NCBI GenBank assembly: GCA_022828595.1
Contig: JAKGHH010000002.1
Coordinates: 85,838,076 to 85,902,075 of the forward strand
Origin: Nelumbo lutea
Taxonomy: Eukaryota > Streptophyta > Magnoliopsida > Proteales > Nelumbonaceae
Length of the DNA stretch: 64,000 nucleotides
Direction of reading: 5' to 3'
Both the position numbers and the translations under genes were made by a program. Shown here one piece after another: positions 22,670 through 34,656 of the stretch (positions within the stretch are counted from its first letter, which is position 1; each line of letters starts with the position of its first letter). The notes beneath the pieces were generated by a model, which searched no databases, was not told the origin of the DNA, and was given only the letters and a program-made list of their open reading frames with translations.

Positions 22670-23469
22670 AATTGTATGGTAGGGCAAACCTTATGCAAGC
22701 GAGTATCAAAGTAGGTTCCTAGGCCGGTTTTTCGTGTGAGTAAAGAATGATCAGTGTGATGCCCAGAACTTGAAGTAACCAAGGAGTTGAACATTATTCT
22801 GATGTCTAAACACCACCGAGTATGAAAGATTAATCGCAACAACATTCGGACAGGGAGTTAGCCATGAGGGTGATTATGAACCCCGAACTTTTGTTATCAT
22901 CGTAATGTGGGGTTTGCTGCTGCGTAAAATGAAGGTTTTGAGATTCCTTGTAAAGGTAAAACACCAACATCTATGGAGGAACTGGTCAGCATTACATTCT
23001 GTAAGGGCGAGGCGCCTTGTGGGCAATGCAATTAAAGAACCCTCAATCACAGTGAAGGCAATCAGATACTCCCCTTCGTGTCAGCGGGGAGTTGGAAATT
23101 TGCCATGTTCAAGCCAACTAAAGTATCGTTACACGTGCGTAATTGGCCATACAAGTCTCATCGCATGTGCCGAGGTTTTACCATGTTTTATCATGCTTAC
23201 AAGGAGGGTGCCCTTGCGCATAGTAGTGACAGTAAGTAAGGTTTAGCAAAATACTGTTGTTTATGTATGCGTGGAATAGATCAACTTTTATCTTGCTTCA
23301 TTCCAGGGCATTAAGTTTATCAGTGAAGACAAAATAGTCAAAATTCATTATACCTGCAATTTGTCATGCACTGCTCGAAGTTGTCATGGTAATTAATTGC
23401 GAGCTGCATTATTTCTATCTTGTTTTGTCGCTGCCCCTGGGATTATCGGGATCTTTGCATGAATCATGA
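22670..23469. other. No gene seen; possibly 3' flank of gypsy fragment C
   Basis: About 800 bp with no coding signal I can support (a 113-codon frame at 22905-23246 has no recognisable domain). It lies downstream of fragment C in that fragment's reading direction and could be its 3' untranslated region, but I see no LTR boundary. Confidence 0.4.
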
Positions 23470-24040
23470 GGTAACGTGGAGATGGTCACGGCATCTTGGC
23501 ATTGGCCAGGGTAAATTTAAGTGCATGTGAGATTGCCAAAGCCTTGGCATGCGCCATCGTGGGGTTGGCTACGACATTACGAAACCGGTTGTGACATCCT
23601 AGAATATGCCAAGGTATGAGTGTACGCCTGATGTTGTTAGGGCTTTTGCATGGAGTATGTGGTATCCTAGAATTGGCCATGATATTTTAGAATTGGTCAA
23701 GGTGTGTGAGTATGCTTGAGGTTGTCAAGGCCTTTGTATGGAGCATACGGCATCGTGGAACAGGCCATGACATCGCAGAATCGGCTGCGACATCTTAGAA
23801 CCGATTAGGGTATGAATGTGCGTTTGGGGTTGTCAGGGCCTTCGCATAGAGCATGCGGCATCATGGAACCAACTACAATATCGCGGAATTGGTTGCGGCA
23901 TCCTGGAATCAACCAGGGTATGTGTGTGCACCTGGGGTTGCTAGGACCTTCACATGTAACATGCGACATCATGAAACCGGCCACAACATCGTGGAGAACC
24001 GGCCACGGCATCCTGGAACTGGCCAGGGAATGAATGCATA
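23470..24040. repeat. Tandem repeat, about five units of roughly 105 bp
   Basis: Landmark G(A/G)TTG(T/C)(C/T)A(G/A)G(G/A)CCTT recurs near 23529, 23629, 23722, 23827 and 23934, and the block GGCATC(A/C)T(G/A)GAA(C/T)C...GG(C/T)CAGGG recurs with it. Spacing is 93-107 bp, so units carry small indels. Units are clearly diverged. It lies directly downstream of integrase of fragment C (minus strand). Tandem repeats in the 3' untranslated region are a known property of Tat/Ogre elements. Confidence 0.75.
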
Positions 24041-24290
24041 TATGTATACATATCATGATGAATCATAACCTCGTCGCATTTTTCAGAATACATGGGTATA
24101 TCAAATCTTCATTGCAAAATGAATTCAAAGCGCATTTAAAAATATTCATCGCAAAATTCAAGTCATTAGCTCATCACATAATATTTTCAGTCTAAGTATG
24201 CGTACAAAGTATGTATACAACACATCTTTCATATGAAAAACTAGTAAAATTTTCACTTCATGTGACAAACATAACACATTTTGTGTAATT

Positions 24291-26380
24291 TCATTCGAAG
24301 TATGGCTTCAACCAATGACCATTAACGGTTTCATCTTCCTCCCTAGTGTTTGTAGTCTTCATTACATGGTATCTAGATGGGTGAGCTTCTTGAATTACGT
24401 ATGGTCCAACCCAATTAGGGACAAGTTTTCCGGAAAATCTTCCTTGCCTAATGTGGAATTCTGTTTTAATGACTTTGTCTCCTTTCTTAATATTTTCTGG
24501 GCTTTACTAGTTTGTTAAAGTTTGCGGCTAAGGCTTGTTTGTATTTGGTTTGTCTCTACAATGCCTTTTCTCTTTCTTTATCAATATATTCCAGCATGTT
24601 GCCAAGCAAATGATCCATATGCTTTGTCTGGAAACGTTTTCCCATCACAAAGGCTACATGGGTAGAGACTATTTGTATTTCTATCAGTAGCATTACTTCT
24701 TGACCACACACTAGCGATTAGGGTATTGCTTGCGTACTTTTCCTAATTGATGTTCGATAAGCCCAGAGAGTTTCTGATAACTTCTCTGACCAGTCCTTTT
24801 GATTATCATTCACCATCTTGCTCAACATTCTCAGCAAAGTCTTGTTCGTCGCATCTGTTTGCCCATTCCCCTACTGGTAGTAAGTTGTAGAAGTGCCTAA
24901 TCTTGTCCCGTGCTGTCATAATAAGTCTCACACTTCTTGATTCTTAATAGACAAGCCATTGTTTGTTAAAATCATCATAGGAACCCTAAATCGATGAAAT
25001 ACGTACTGGCTGAGGAAGTTTGCTATGTTTTTTGCACAGATCTTTTGTAAGGGTATGGCCTCCACCCACTTGGTGAAATAGTCTATGGCCACTATGATGA
25101 AACAGTATCCCCGGGAAGGTGGATGGATTTTGCCTATTAGGTCTACCCCCAGGTGTGGAAAAGCCAAGGTGGAGGTCGTTAGCGGGCCGATGTATCCTCT
25201 CAACATGTACTTGGCACTTGTGGCACCTGCACATATGCTTTTGGGTGTCCTCTACCATGGTGGACCAACAGAAACCTAGGTGTAGGATGTGATTATACAA
25301 GGCCATTTGCCCTTGGTGCGGTGCAGGTTCAGAGCTGTGGGCTGCCTCTAGAACTTCTTCTATCTCTATCGGCTAGGCATCGCAAGGGTTTTCTAGTGTG
25401 GGACTTTCTACACAACACTCCTTCCTAAAGGTAGAATCTTTTCGCTTTCGCTAGCAATTTTCTCCTCATCGTTGGGTCAATTGGTATGGTCTTACTTTCC
25501 AGGTAGTTAATGTACAAGCTTCTCTAGTTTGCCTCACCCACTGCAAGGCACTCTTCCCCATCTGCTTCCAGGATGCACTTCTCACAGTCTCTTTGCACCT
25601 TGGCCACATCTGCCTTTATCGCAGGCCAATAGTACCCCAATCTCTGTAACCTCCTATATAATATTCCGGCCACATTCCGCAATAAGCTCTATGAACATCA
25701 TCTAGGACCATTTCCGCCTCCTTGGGCCCCAAGCATCTTGTTCTAACTCCGTCAGCCAGCCGATGGTATAGTACCCCGTTCACCAATTGGAGCCTTAAGA
25801 TTACCTTGCTATCCTGCATCGCCACTGTAGGGTTGCTCAGTTTCTGTAATACACTGTGTCCCTCATCATCTGCTGCAATCTCATCCTTCTTCTCTACCTA
25901 GTGTCCTAGTCTATCGGTTGAAGGTTCACAATGTGTTTGAATCGTGATGTTGATTGGGTTTTCATTGGGTTGGATTTTTTATCCTAGGATGACTAGCGCG
26001 TCAACATACTTGTTCTTGGCCCTATTCTAGTGTTCTTACATGACCTTTAAGTCGCTGGTTAACCTTTGGATCAGGGTCCTATATGGCAAAATCGTCAATT
26101 CTTTAACTATGGTGCTGCCATCCATTTTTCTAATTACTAGTTTCGAATCCCCTACTACCTTGATCTTTTTAGCCCTTAAGTCTCTTGCTACGACCAATCC
26201 TAGTACTAAGGCCTCATACTCTACTATGTTGTGGGAGTAGGAGAACTGAAGCTTGAACAAGTAAGCTGAGATGTTACCAGCGGGTGAGGTCAATGTAACT
26301 CTGGCCCCAGCTAAGGTTCTAGTATTACTCCCATCGAAGGTCAGCGTCCACTCTCCATCGGCCCTTGGATTGTGAACCGT
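24291..26380 (-). pseudogene. pol: Fragment C: gypsy (Tat-like) pol from second RNase H to integrase end
   Basis: Minus strand, same family as elements A/B: the start EWTLTFDGSNTRTLAGARV matches the last residues of element B. Order: archaeal-type RNase H (TLTFDGS, NIVEYEALVLGLVVA, VVGDSKLVI), linker with RLADGVRTRCLGPKEAE, a first zinc-finger-like block (GYYWPAIKADVAKVQRDCEKC), a second linker (LYINYLESKTIPIDP), a second block (GFCWSTMVEDTQKHMCRCHKCQ), integrase core (GVDLIGKIHPPSRGYCF, DYFTKWVEAIPL, ILTNNGL where a catalytic Asp is expected, GNGQTDATNKTLL) and the end GHWLKPYFE with stop at 24291. Several frameshifts and stops. An archaeal-type second RNase H is a marker of the Tat lineage. 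Confidence 0.88.
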
Positions 26381-26395
26381 TCACAACCCAAGGGC
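26361..26395. repeat. Near-perfect hairpin at the truncated edge of fragment C
   Basis: GCCCTTGGATTGTGAAC and GTTCACAACCCAAGGGC are 17-nt arms with one mismatch around a one-base centre. It sits exactly where recognisable pol sequence of fragment C stops. Could be a fold-back left by the rearrangement that truncated the fragment, or a small palindromic insertion. Confidence 0.7.
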
Positions 26396-28800
26396 TTGGT
26401 GAATAGATCGGCAACCTAGTAGAATTGGACACCTGTTGTATTTAAACAAAGCCATTCGGCTTAAATTAAATATAAAAATCTCTTCAGTGAATATGACTGC
26501 AAAATCAAAACTCTTAGAATTGATGGCGGAGGAAAATTTTCAAGCACGCCATTTACAACTTTTCTCACTACCCATAGTATCTCCCACCAGTTTTCTTGTC
26601 CTCACATACCGAAACACAATGGTGTGGTGGAGAGAAAACACCAATATAAATTTATAAATGTATATGAAACTGAAATTTGAGAAAGAAAATACTAAAAAAT
26701 AGAACATGCATCAGTTAAAGTACCGATATACGATTGTATAACCGGCATGGGACTTAATAATTGATCCCAAAACAGCTATCATCTTTTCTTTTTCTTTTTT
26801 TGGAATGGGCAACAGCTATTAAGTTCAGCTAATGCTTTGTTGAATGAGTAAGGTTTTGTATAGATACAAATATAAAGTGCAAATACAAATATGTCATTTT
26901 CATGAACCTTGCATATTTGTTTATGCACTCTTGCCAAACGGAACCTAATGGACAAAAACCCAGATCTGATTGGATGCTTAGATTAAGCCGGCCCCAAGCA
27001 GCAATATACTGTGTCTCAGGGAGGGATCAATCACATCCCTGCCACAACATTTAGGCTGTATTTGGATCGGAAGAAAATGAGAAAGAAACAGAAAATCAAG
27101 TGACAGTTATTAATTAATTTTACAATCACTGCCTTCAATTCGGATACGTCTCCCAAAGTCATTCTGATGTTACTGAAAGATCTGCTTAGGGGTGATATTT
27201 AAGCGGGGGCTTGGGTTGAACATTTGTTAAAATTTAATGTGGCCCAACCTAAGAGGGTAGCCCAAGGCCAAAGCAGTGAAAATTCTTCAAATTAGATTTC
27301 CTATTTGTAGCCGTAGAGTTGTTTATGGTAGTGAGGATTGATGTAATCTCATGAGCTAAATAATGTTCCTTCAACTTGCACAATTATTGTTGCAATGTGG
27401 TGGGACCTGGGAGATGAATCTTATTGAAAATTGATTCCAAAGCCAGTCCCAAGGACCATCTTTTGTAGCTGGTCCCTCTCTTTGAAACAATTGACTGAAG
27501 TATTGAGGCCCAAATTGATGGTGGTCCTCATGACTGGCAAAGCATCGTGGTGCAAGAAAGGAAAAATAACATTGAAGCAGATTAATTTTATATTGTTATT
27601 GAAGATTCTATTTTGATGGATTTGTATGTCAGACACCATTAAACTGGGTATCTTAGCTTCAATTTACTATAATATACCAGAAGAAGACCAATAGAATACC
27701 AAACAAGGATATCCAAAAAAATTTTCATCTCATGAAATAAGAATATGATAATTTTGTGGGTTTCATCCATGTTTTGGAATAATATATTACTCTAATCAAC
27801 TAATGGGGGTGGGGGCCCATATGTGGGATATATTTTATTGATTTATTTGTCAATTTGGAATCCAATTAATTGATACCCAGGTGCCCCCTTTGCATTAGCA
27901 TATAAGCCCACATCGACTCCAATCCATTGGTCAAATCCCCTAACACTCATGTGCTGAAGGGTCCCTCATTGAATCAAGAATTCACTGATGTATAATGAAT
28001 GCATTAAGTGCAATATGTAAGGTAATCTGATTTTCAATCCACCATTGGAAGGTCTAGTGGGTTAAAAGTATGAATAAAGCTATAATAACCACATGTTTTA
28101 GGCCCCTTTTATTATAAATTTTTAATGCCCTCCATCCATTTGCATGTACTATACCCTGTTTTCCTTTTTCTGAATTCCCATAAAAAAATGGGTGGAATTC
28201 AGTTAATGAGCTCATCTTTTACAGGTAAAGTGTCAGACCCTTTTAAGAAATAATAAATTAATTAAATAATTAAATCACTAGTTTGCTATATGGCTGATTA
28301 TTCTTTTATATCTGAAAATCGGCCATTATCTGAAAAAGGTATATTATAACAACAATATTTGAAAATAATATTCTGGTCCTGATGTGGGGAGCAAACTGCA
28401 AATCCTTGTTTCAATGAATGAAGACAACCCACTGTTGTCTAGGATGTTCTCAATAGGGAACCCATCAAGTAGTGGATCTCCACATCTTTCCATGCTTGAC
28501 ACTTTGGCATACATGATTTTATCCGATTTAGTTCCAACTTTACACACATAAATTGATAAAAATTAAACATAAACAACTACCATACAAACTGAGGACAACC
28601 CATACAGGTTGTAGTCACTGACAGCAGTCTATTTTAAATACAAGTTTAGGTTTCCATGGAATTCTTTTTCTCACATCCTTTTCAAATGAAGTGATGGTGG
28701 CAATATCTTGACCTTAGCCTGCCAATCCCAATATGGGACCTTGGTCTGAAATTCAGTCCAGATTCATCTCGGCAGTCTGCACTAGTCAAGTTGACCCAAA

Positions 28801-28827
28801 TCTCTCTCTCTCTCTCAGTCTCTCTCT
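28801..28827. repeat. CT microsatellite
   Basis: Uninterrupted TC dinucleotides for 16 bases, one AG interruption, then a further TCTCTCTCT run. Confidence 0.85.
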
Positions 28828-29639
28828 GTTGAAGCAATAAGGTAGGCTCCTTTACTGGCCAAGGCCCTCTCCCTCATTCACCATCAAATGTACTCTGACA
28901 ATTTGTGACGTGTAAAATTGCACCTCTCTCTTATCTCTTAAAAAACGTGCAAGATGCAATTGAATGCATGTGCCGTTGTCTGTTTGTACTTTTTGTTCTT
29001 AGAGTATTTCAAGTGAGACAATACATAATTGCCGAGAATTTAGCTAGAAATTGATTTTTTTTCTTGGTCCAAGATGTTTCCTAGAATGGGCAGGTGGAGA
29101 CTACACCAAGACTAGGTGCGGATACAGAGATGCATCAGAAGCTGAGGTAGTGAGGTTATGCTGAATCCTACCAAATTTGATGATCAATAAATTGTAGTTA
29201 CAGATTGTGGTGTAGATGCATGCATCCACTGGAATATCTAATAATCATGTTGATTGATGAGTTTTTTCTGCAGATTAATTAAGAGAATATTCAAAAAAAG
29301 CAACATCATTATAAGTATTATTAATTAATAATTGTATATACGCATTATGATAATATTTTAATTAATGTTCTTATTAAAACTCACGCAACAAAGATAAATA
29401 ATTGAAGCATAGTGTAATTTGTACTATAAAAGTCATAACCAATCAGAGCTACAAAACTGAATAGGGGAACAGTGAAGACATTGTTAAATTAGCACAAAAT
29501 AGGTCAAACAGGTGAGACATGGGCTAAATCAATTAACTTTCCAAAAAGGTTAACCCATCACCTTATGACCTAAGCATGATTTTGGGTCCATTTACCACCA
29601 AATTGGCTACTTGCAAAAGATCATTGATTTAATTAGCAA

Positions 29640-30115
29640 CATGGTAATCTAATTGAATCATTTGACCCAGTTAGTAAGATTATGAATTAGACAATAATTC
29701 ATTTTTTTTTAATTTTTATTCTATTTCTATCATTAATAAAAAATTCTTATTTATCATGCTTAATTTTAATATATTGAGAATACATTATTAGAGATGTATC
29801 CAAACAAATTTATATATTTTTTCAAACTTTATGTATTTTTATTATTTAATTATCACATCATGGATTGACCCATTTGACCAAGACAGTTGAAATGTTAATC
29901 CACCACTTGAATGGAAAAATGGTTTAGCTTCTAGTTGATTTTAATTTTTGTATTTTATTTTCATTGGTATTTAAATTGTTCTTTTTGTATTTTTACATTT
30001 ATTTTTGTTTAAGATGATGGAAAATATATAACATTAGAGATGTGTCCAAATGTTTTGTACAAAAATTTTGTACATTTGTGTTTCTATCTTTTTTAATATT
30101 TATTAATTATAACAT
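29640..30115. repeat. AT-rich dispersed repeat, two units
   Basis: Shares blocks with 37265-37740: CATCATGG...TGACYCATTTGAC, GTTGAA...CCACCA, AATGGTTT(A/C) and ATTAGAGATGT(A/G)(T/A)CCAA. Two units of roughly 215 bp here. Element A inserted into the end of the second unit. Class unknown; no terminal inverted repeats or coding seen. Confidence 0.5.
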
Positions 30116-30944
30116 TGTAGGTATATGTTGATCACCATGACTGTGGGAGATCAGAAGGTGCTGAACCGATACCACAAGAACACCCGTGACGAGTCCATGG
30201 CTTGACTGACATCCATGGTAATCTCAAAACCCGTAAAGACTTGTGATGAGCTCAAAGCCTGAAATGGGCTTGCGATGAACTCAAGACCACCATAGGCCCA
30301 CAATAGACCTGGAACCGCAATAATGAAAACAAACTTGGAACCATAATGAACCTACGATGAACATAAGGACATTGCAAGATTGCGATGAGCTCAGATCCAT
30401 CATAGACTTGTGACAAGCACGAAGCTGTCACAAACCTACAATGAGCTCAAACTCATTATAGACCTGTGATGAGTCCAGGACCATCACAGGTCAGAAGAGA
30501 GTGAAGAAGTATGTGATTTACTAACGCTACAAATGTCAGAGTGCCTAATAAGACTAAATGACACGTAAGATTAATATTGATGTTATTCATGCCATGTTAG
30601 TCTAGAAGATTCACAAAAGAAAATAGCATACGTGTATTATGAGAATCCTTAGACGAAAGGAAAGCTCATCATTGAGATATCTCATAAGACACATAGAAAA
30701 ACCCTAGAGGTGTTCCCTGACAACTAACACCGATTCAAAGATTCCCTTCCCTAGTGGGAATCAAACACTTTTAGCTCATTTCTTTCCAGACCTCGGGATC
30801 TCTCCCTATAAATAGAGGCCTAACTCATAATGAGAACATCATTCTATCACTTTATTCAATCAAGCCTTTAGCCTACCCTTTGCCCTTAGCCTTCCTTCGT
30901 CTTTCAAGGAGACCCCCGTACATAGTCTTACCATCATACTCACA
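30116..30944 (+). repeat. Element A 5' LTR (829 bp)
   Basis: Starts TGTAGGTATAT, ends ACTCACA; TATA box TATAAATAG at 30807-30815. Shares boundaries, TATA region and an AAGGAGACCCCC block with 36443-37219 and 42269-43075. Contains several short GATGAGCTC/AACTCA-type tandem motifs (30230-30480). The sequence just after (TTAGAATCTCTGGTTCTTCC) is conserved in element B and may hold the primer-binding site; I cannot assign a tRNA. Confidence 0.85.
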
Positions 30945-31047
30945 TTAGAATCTCTGGTTCTTCCTTGATCATGAAGAATGGTTGCATGCAGAATCAACCA
31001 TTCTACCACCCCTAGAGAGCAAATTGATGAGTAGGAGAACATCAGCC

Positions 31048-33706
31048 TAGAGACTGAAGATGGTTAGTCAGGAGTTGGCCAACCAAGTTGACATTGAAAT
31101 CCTTTCTAGCAAGGTGTACAAGTTCGAGTCTCATTTTGATCGCATGGAATATATGAAGAAATAAGTGAACCCTTGTCTAGCAAGGTGTACTCCTCCAAAA
31201 TTCGTTCGTGACTGAACAATCACCGACCACCCTTGTCAGCCCTTCCGCCTCCACCCCTACCAACCACCAACCCACTAATTTGAACCCCAACATAAGTGAA
31301 CATCTGACCAGAGCCAACCTTGTAACAGCACAAGACACGATACAGAGAACCTGCTTTTCCACTGTTAAGCAACTCCAAACGGTTCCACAAACCAACCCAA
31401 CAGCAGGAGTGCCCATTAGTTGTGATGAACTAAAGGAGTATGTCCAAGGCCTAATGGTGGAAAATCAAAACAGAGACCAAGCTTCACTTGTCCTCCAGAA
31501 ACCCTACTCTGATAAGATCCTATATAAACCTTACCCCACGGGATATGTCCCACTCTATTAGTCGCCATAGTATGATAGGTAGAAAGGGAGCCCACAGGAG
31601 CATGTAAACAAGTTTGAGGACACCTTGGGGTTGTTTGCCTTAGATGGAGACTTGAAGGTCAAGGAATTTTCCAAATCTCTGACCGGCCCTGCATACACCT
31701 GTTTTGTCAACCTGTCCGTGGGTAGCATAGACTCATGGGTAGAATTGGTGAAGAAGTTTTTGTTTAAATGGTTTACTTTGGAGCAAAGATTGTCAATGAC
31801 GGACCTGCTCAACACAGAGCAACATGCAAGTGAGGATCTCCTGGCTTATGTCATGAGGTTCCAAAAGTTGACTCATTTTGTTTTTAACAAACACGTGACT
31901 AAGAAAAGCTTTGTTGAATAGTGCATGAAGGGCATGCAACCAGCCTATAGAATAGGCATCGAGAACATTGAGGCTTAGACTTTTAGCCAATTATGGAAGT
32001 TCATGGAGAGGACGATGTGTACTGTTAAGAGTACCACATCCCAGTTCATCCCAACATCATCGTAGTACAGGAAGAACGAGGCATATGCCACTGACAAGAG
32101 GCCTTGGAACAATAGGGGGCCTAGCTAGGGGCCCTACTACTGGGGCAGCAACCAAAACCAGCGAAACAACACACTACCCCCAACTCCCCCTCCTTTCGCT
32201 TGCACCAAGGAAGAAGTGATAATGATAATGAACAAGCTGGTAGAAGACCGTGTCATCAACCTGCCGCCACTACCGCCAAGAGTGGACCTAGAGAAAGAGA
32301 TACATGGAGGGAGGTGGTGCAACTTCCATCAATCGTCGAACCATGATTTGATGGACTATTTCACACTTTGACGGTTGTTTGTGCAAAAGGTAAAGTTGGA
32401 CAACATCGTCAAAAGGAAGCCAGCTTAGATAGAGACAAACCCCCTCCCCATACACACCTAGGGAGGGAGCATCAATGTGGTAGGAGTGCTAAGCCAAGAC
32501 CACCCTGACATGCTAATCCAGAGGTTTGAGCAGAGTGTGAAGCTGCAACAATTTTTCGGCAAATAGAGAGCCAGTGCCTCGATAAAGAGGCTCACCATCA
32601 AGGCATTGACAGAAGCATTCAGGAGGCCATTGGAACCCCATCGGTCCATAAAATCGCATGTAGAATTCACCCTGAATGACATTTTGGCCACTGGCCCTCA
32701 CCATAACCAACCCCTATGCATCATAGCCAATATAGGGGGCTATGAGATGCAACACTCGATGATCAACCAAGGAAGCTCTGTGAACCTGATCTTCATCCAC
32801 ACCCTTAAATTGATGAATATACAGAAGGAGATAGTTAAAGGGCTGCCTATGGAGGTCACTGATTTCAATGGCAATGCATCCGTCATAGAGGAGTCCATCG
32901 AGTCACCAGTTGCCATCGGACCCTTCACTATCACCAGTTTCCATCGGACCCTTGGTTCCATCGACATATCATCAGTGCATCAAGGCCAAACACAAAGGCC
33001 ATGTCGTAAGAATCTTGGTGACTCGTGTCTCGTTCGACAAAGCAGAGACCCACCTATAGGATGCGATCTACTACACAAAGCAAGTTGACAAAGGTGAGAC
33101 TAGAGTGGCCAAGGTAAAAAGAATATAGCTAATGGACCTAGGGAGTGAGCCCCTATGGCTGGGTGATCATGGGCTAGGCTGGGCCGGGCCTGATTCCGGG
33201 CCAATGTTACTCATATATAAAATGTTATATATCTATATATTAAATGACATAACATGCATATAAACTTATTTTATACATTATATAATATAAAATATTACAT
33301 ATAATATAAATTATACATGTCATGTTATAATATTTATATATAAAATATATAATATAATGTAAATTAACATGTATACATATGTATACATTATACATAAAAT
33401 GTGTAAATTCAAATATATGTGGGCCGAGCCGGGCTTGAAGTATTCAGCCCAAAACCGGCCCTAAAATTTCTAGGCCTGATATGGGCCCAGGCCCGGGCCG
33501 GGCCTAAACACAAAACCTAGGCCAAGCCTAGAATTTCTGGGCTGAGCCGGGCCGGGCTGAAATGATCACCCCTACCTATGGTGCTGGATAAGAAGAAGTG
33601 AACAAGGTGTATACAAGTCACCGAGGAAAATGGGGAGAGTTACTATACCATCATGGAAGATTACAAGGATGCCAACGCTTCTACCACTAAGAAGACCATC
33701 CCTGAG
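31048..33706 (+). pseudogene. gag-pro: Element A gag and protease (exon 1)
   Basis: One frame (position 2) with stops. The gag domain lies at about 31600-32010 (QEHVNKFEDTLG, KEFSKSLTGPAYT, VKKFLFKWFT, SEDLLAYVMRFQKL). A conserved linker follows (TKEEVIMIMNKLVEDRVI). The retropepsin region near 32640-32900 has INQGSSVNLIFI, where the catalytic Asp is replaced by Asn. The exon ends in the segment DANASTTKKTIPE before a GT donor at 33707. The hAT MITE (33160-33574) sits inside this exon. Stops at 31558, 31567, 31579, 31919 and 31977 are mainly TAG at likely Gln or Trp sites; two of them (P-stop-Y and R-stop-KG) recur in element B. The gag start is uncertain. Confidence 0.85.
33160..33574. mobile_element. 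hAT-type MITE inserted in element A
   Basis: 415 bp with terminal inverted repeats (TGGGTGATCATGGGC at left; the right end reads TAGGGGTGATCAT in reverse complement) and 8-bp flanking duplications CCTATGGC (33152-33159) and CCTATGGT (33575-33582). Eight-bp duplications are the hAT signature. GC-rich subterminal parts (GGCCGGGCC-type) flank an AT-rich core (about 33220-33420). Element B has no insert here and reads straight through the matching sequence, so it serves as an empty site. No transposase. Confidence 0.92.
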
Positions 33707-34656
33707 GTATGACTTTATGATTATTACTTGTTACATGCTATGATTGATGAAGTCAAATGATCATTGTAAGCTATGTATGTGCATTTATTGCTATTACTGA
33801 AATCAAATGATCATTGCAAACTACATACCTCCACAATTAAAGAAATATATTATGCATTCTAAATGTTGCCTCAATCAGAACTATTTTGTTATACCACCCC
33901 CACAAAAAGACATTGCGATGATCTCATCACAAAATGATTGTGAACAAACAAAACAAAGCCCACCAGAATCAAAGGTACGACATGATAAATTGGTACATGC
34001 AATTAGTAACATAAGGAAATACTAAAAATCACTAAAATAATAGGGGTAAAATAGAGAGGTTATAGAATATTATGATGCAGTCCACACACCACCCAAGCAC
34101 ATGCAAACTTCCATTGACGCTATGGAAGAACCATTGGAAGACGTAAACATGGTTGTAGAAGGAGTAGAGAAAAGGTCATTGTATATATTGGCCAGATTAG
34201 AACATGAAGAAAAGCAGAGGTTATTAGATCTTTTGAAAGGTATAGAAACCTTTCCTTTCCCATCACAAAAGTTAGGACATTTGTTAAAACGAAATTGAAC
34301 TGTGTTTCCTCTCATATTGATAGAATTCTAAGACATTTTTCTTGGTGGTACGACCAGATGCCCAGATTGGACTTAGCATTAGTCAAGCACTCATTATGTA
34401 TTGATCTCAAATTCAAACCTGTGAAATAGCCACAGAGGATCTTCAATCTGGAAATAGCAATGAAAATCAAAGAGGAGGTCGAACGACTTCTGAAAATGGG
34501 CTTCATCAAGCCCATCGCTCACCCATTGTGGTTAGCTAATGTGGTTCTAGTAAAAATGAAGAATGGACAACTAAGGTTAGTATCCAAGTCCTAGAACATT
34601 AGTTTATAGTTTTTAGAACGAAAATAATACACTAACTTTTCCCACCCCTACCCTAG
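33707..34656 (+). other. pol: Element A pol, four introns and three short exons between protease and RT
   Basis: Introns: I1 33707-33878, I2 33975-34043, I3 34240-34323, I4 34576-34656, each GT...AG. Exons between: 33879-33974 (96 nt, NYFVIPPPQKDIAMISS...ESK), 34044-34239 (196 nt, REVIEYYDAVHTPPKHM... to LLDLLK) and 34324-34575 (252 nt, up to KNGQLR). Reading is continuous across junctions apart from stops and one indel. The exons of element B are 96, 196 and 250 nt, with the same junction codons. Ogre elements, a Tat branch, are known to have an intron between protease and RT; four with one inside RT is more than I know of. Splicing is inferred, not shown. Confidence 0.7.

Larger units (their letters stand above)
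26396..30115. other. AT-rich, gene-free stretch
   Basis: No coding frame here is longer than about 73 codons and none shows a known domain. Contains a CT microsatellite (28801-28827), several short T- and A-runs, and AT-rich repeat units next to element A (29640-30115). Could be host intergenic DNA or very old transposon sequence; I cannot tell which. Confidence 0.5.

Noticed and set aside
23470..24040. CRISPR-like array
   Set aside because: Repeats are long, diverged and contiguous without unique spacers, and the DNA is plant; it is an ordinary tandem repeat.
27060..27200. MITE suggested by GGCTGTATTTGGATCGG
   Set aside because: No matching inverted end or target duplication could be found nearby.
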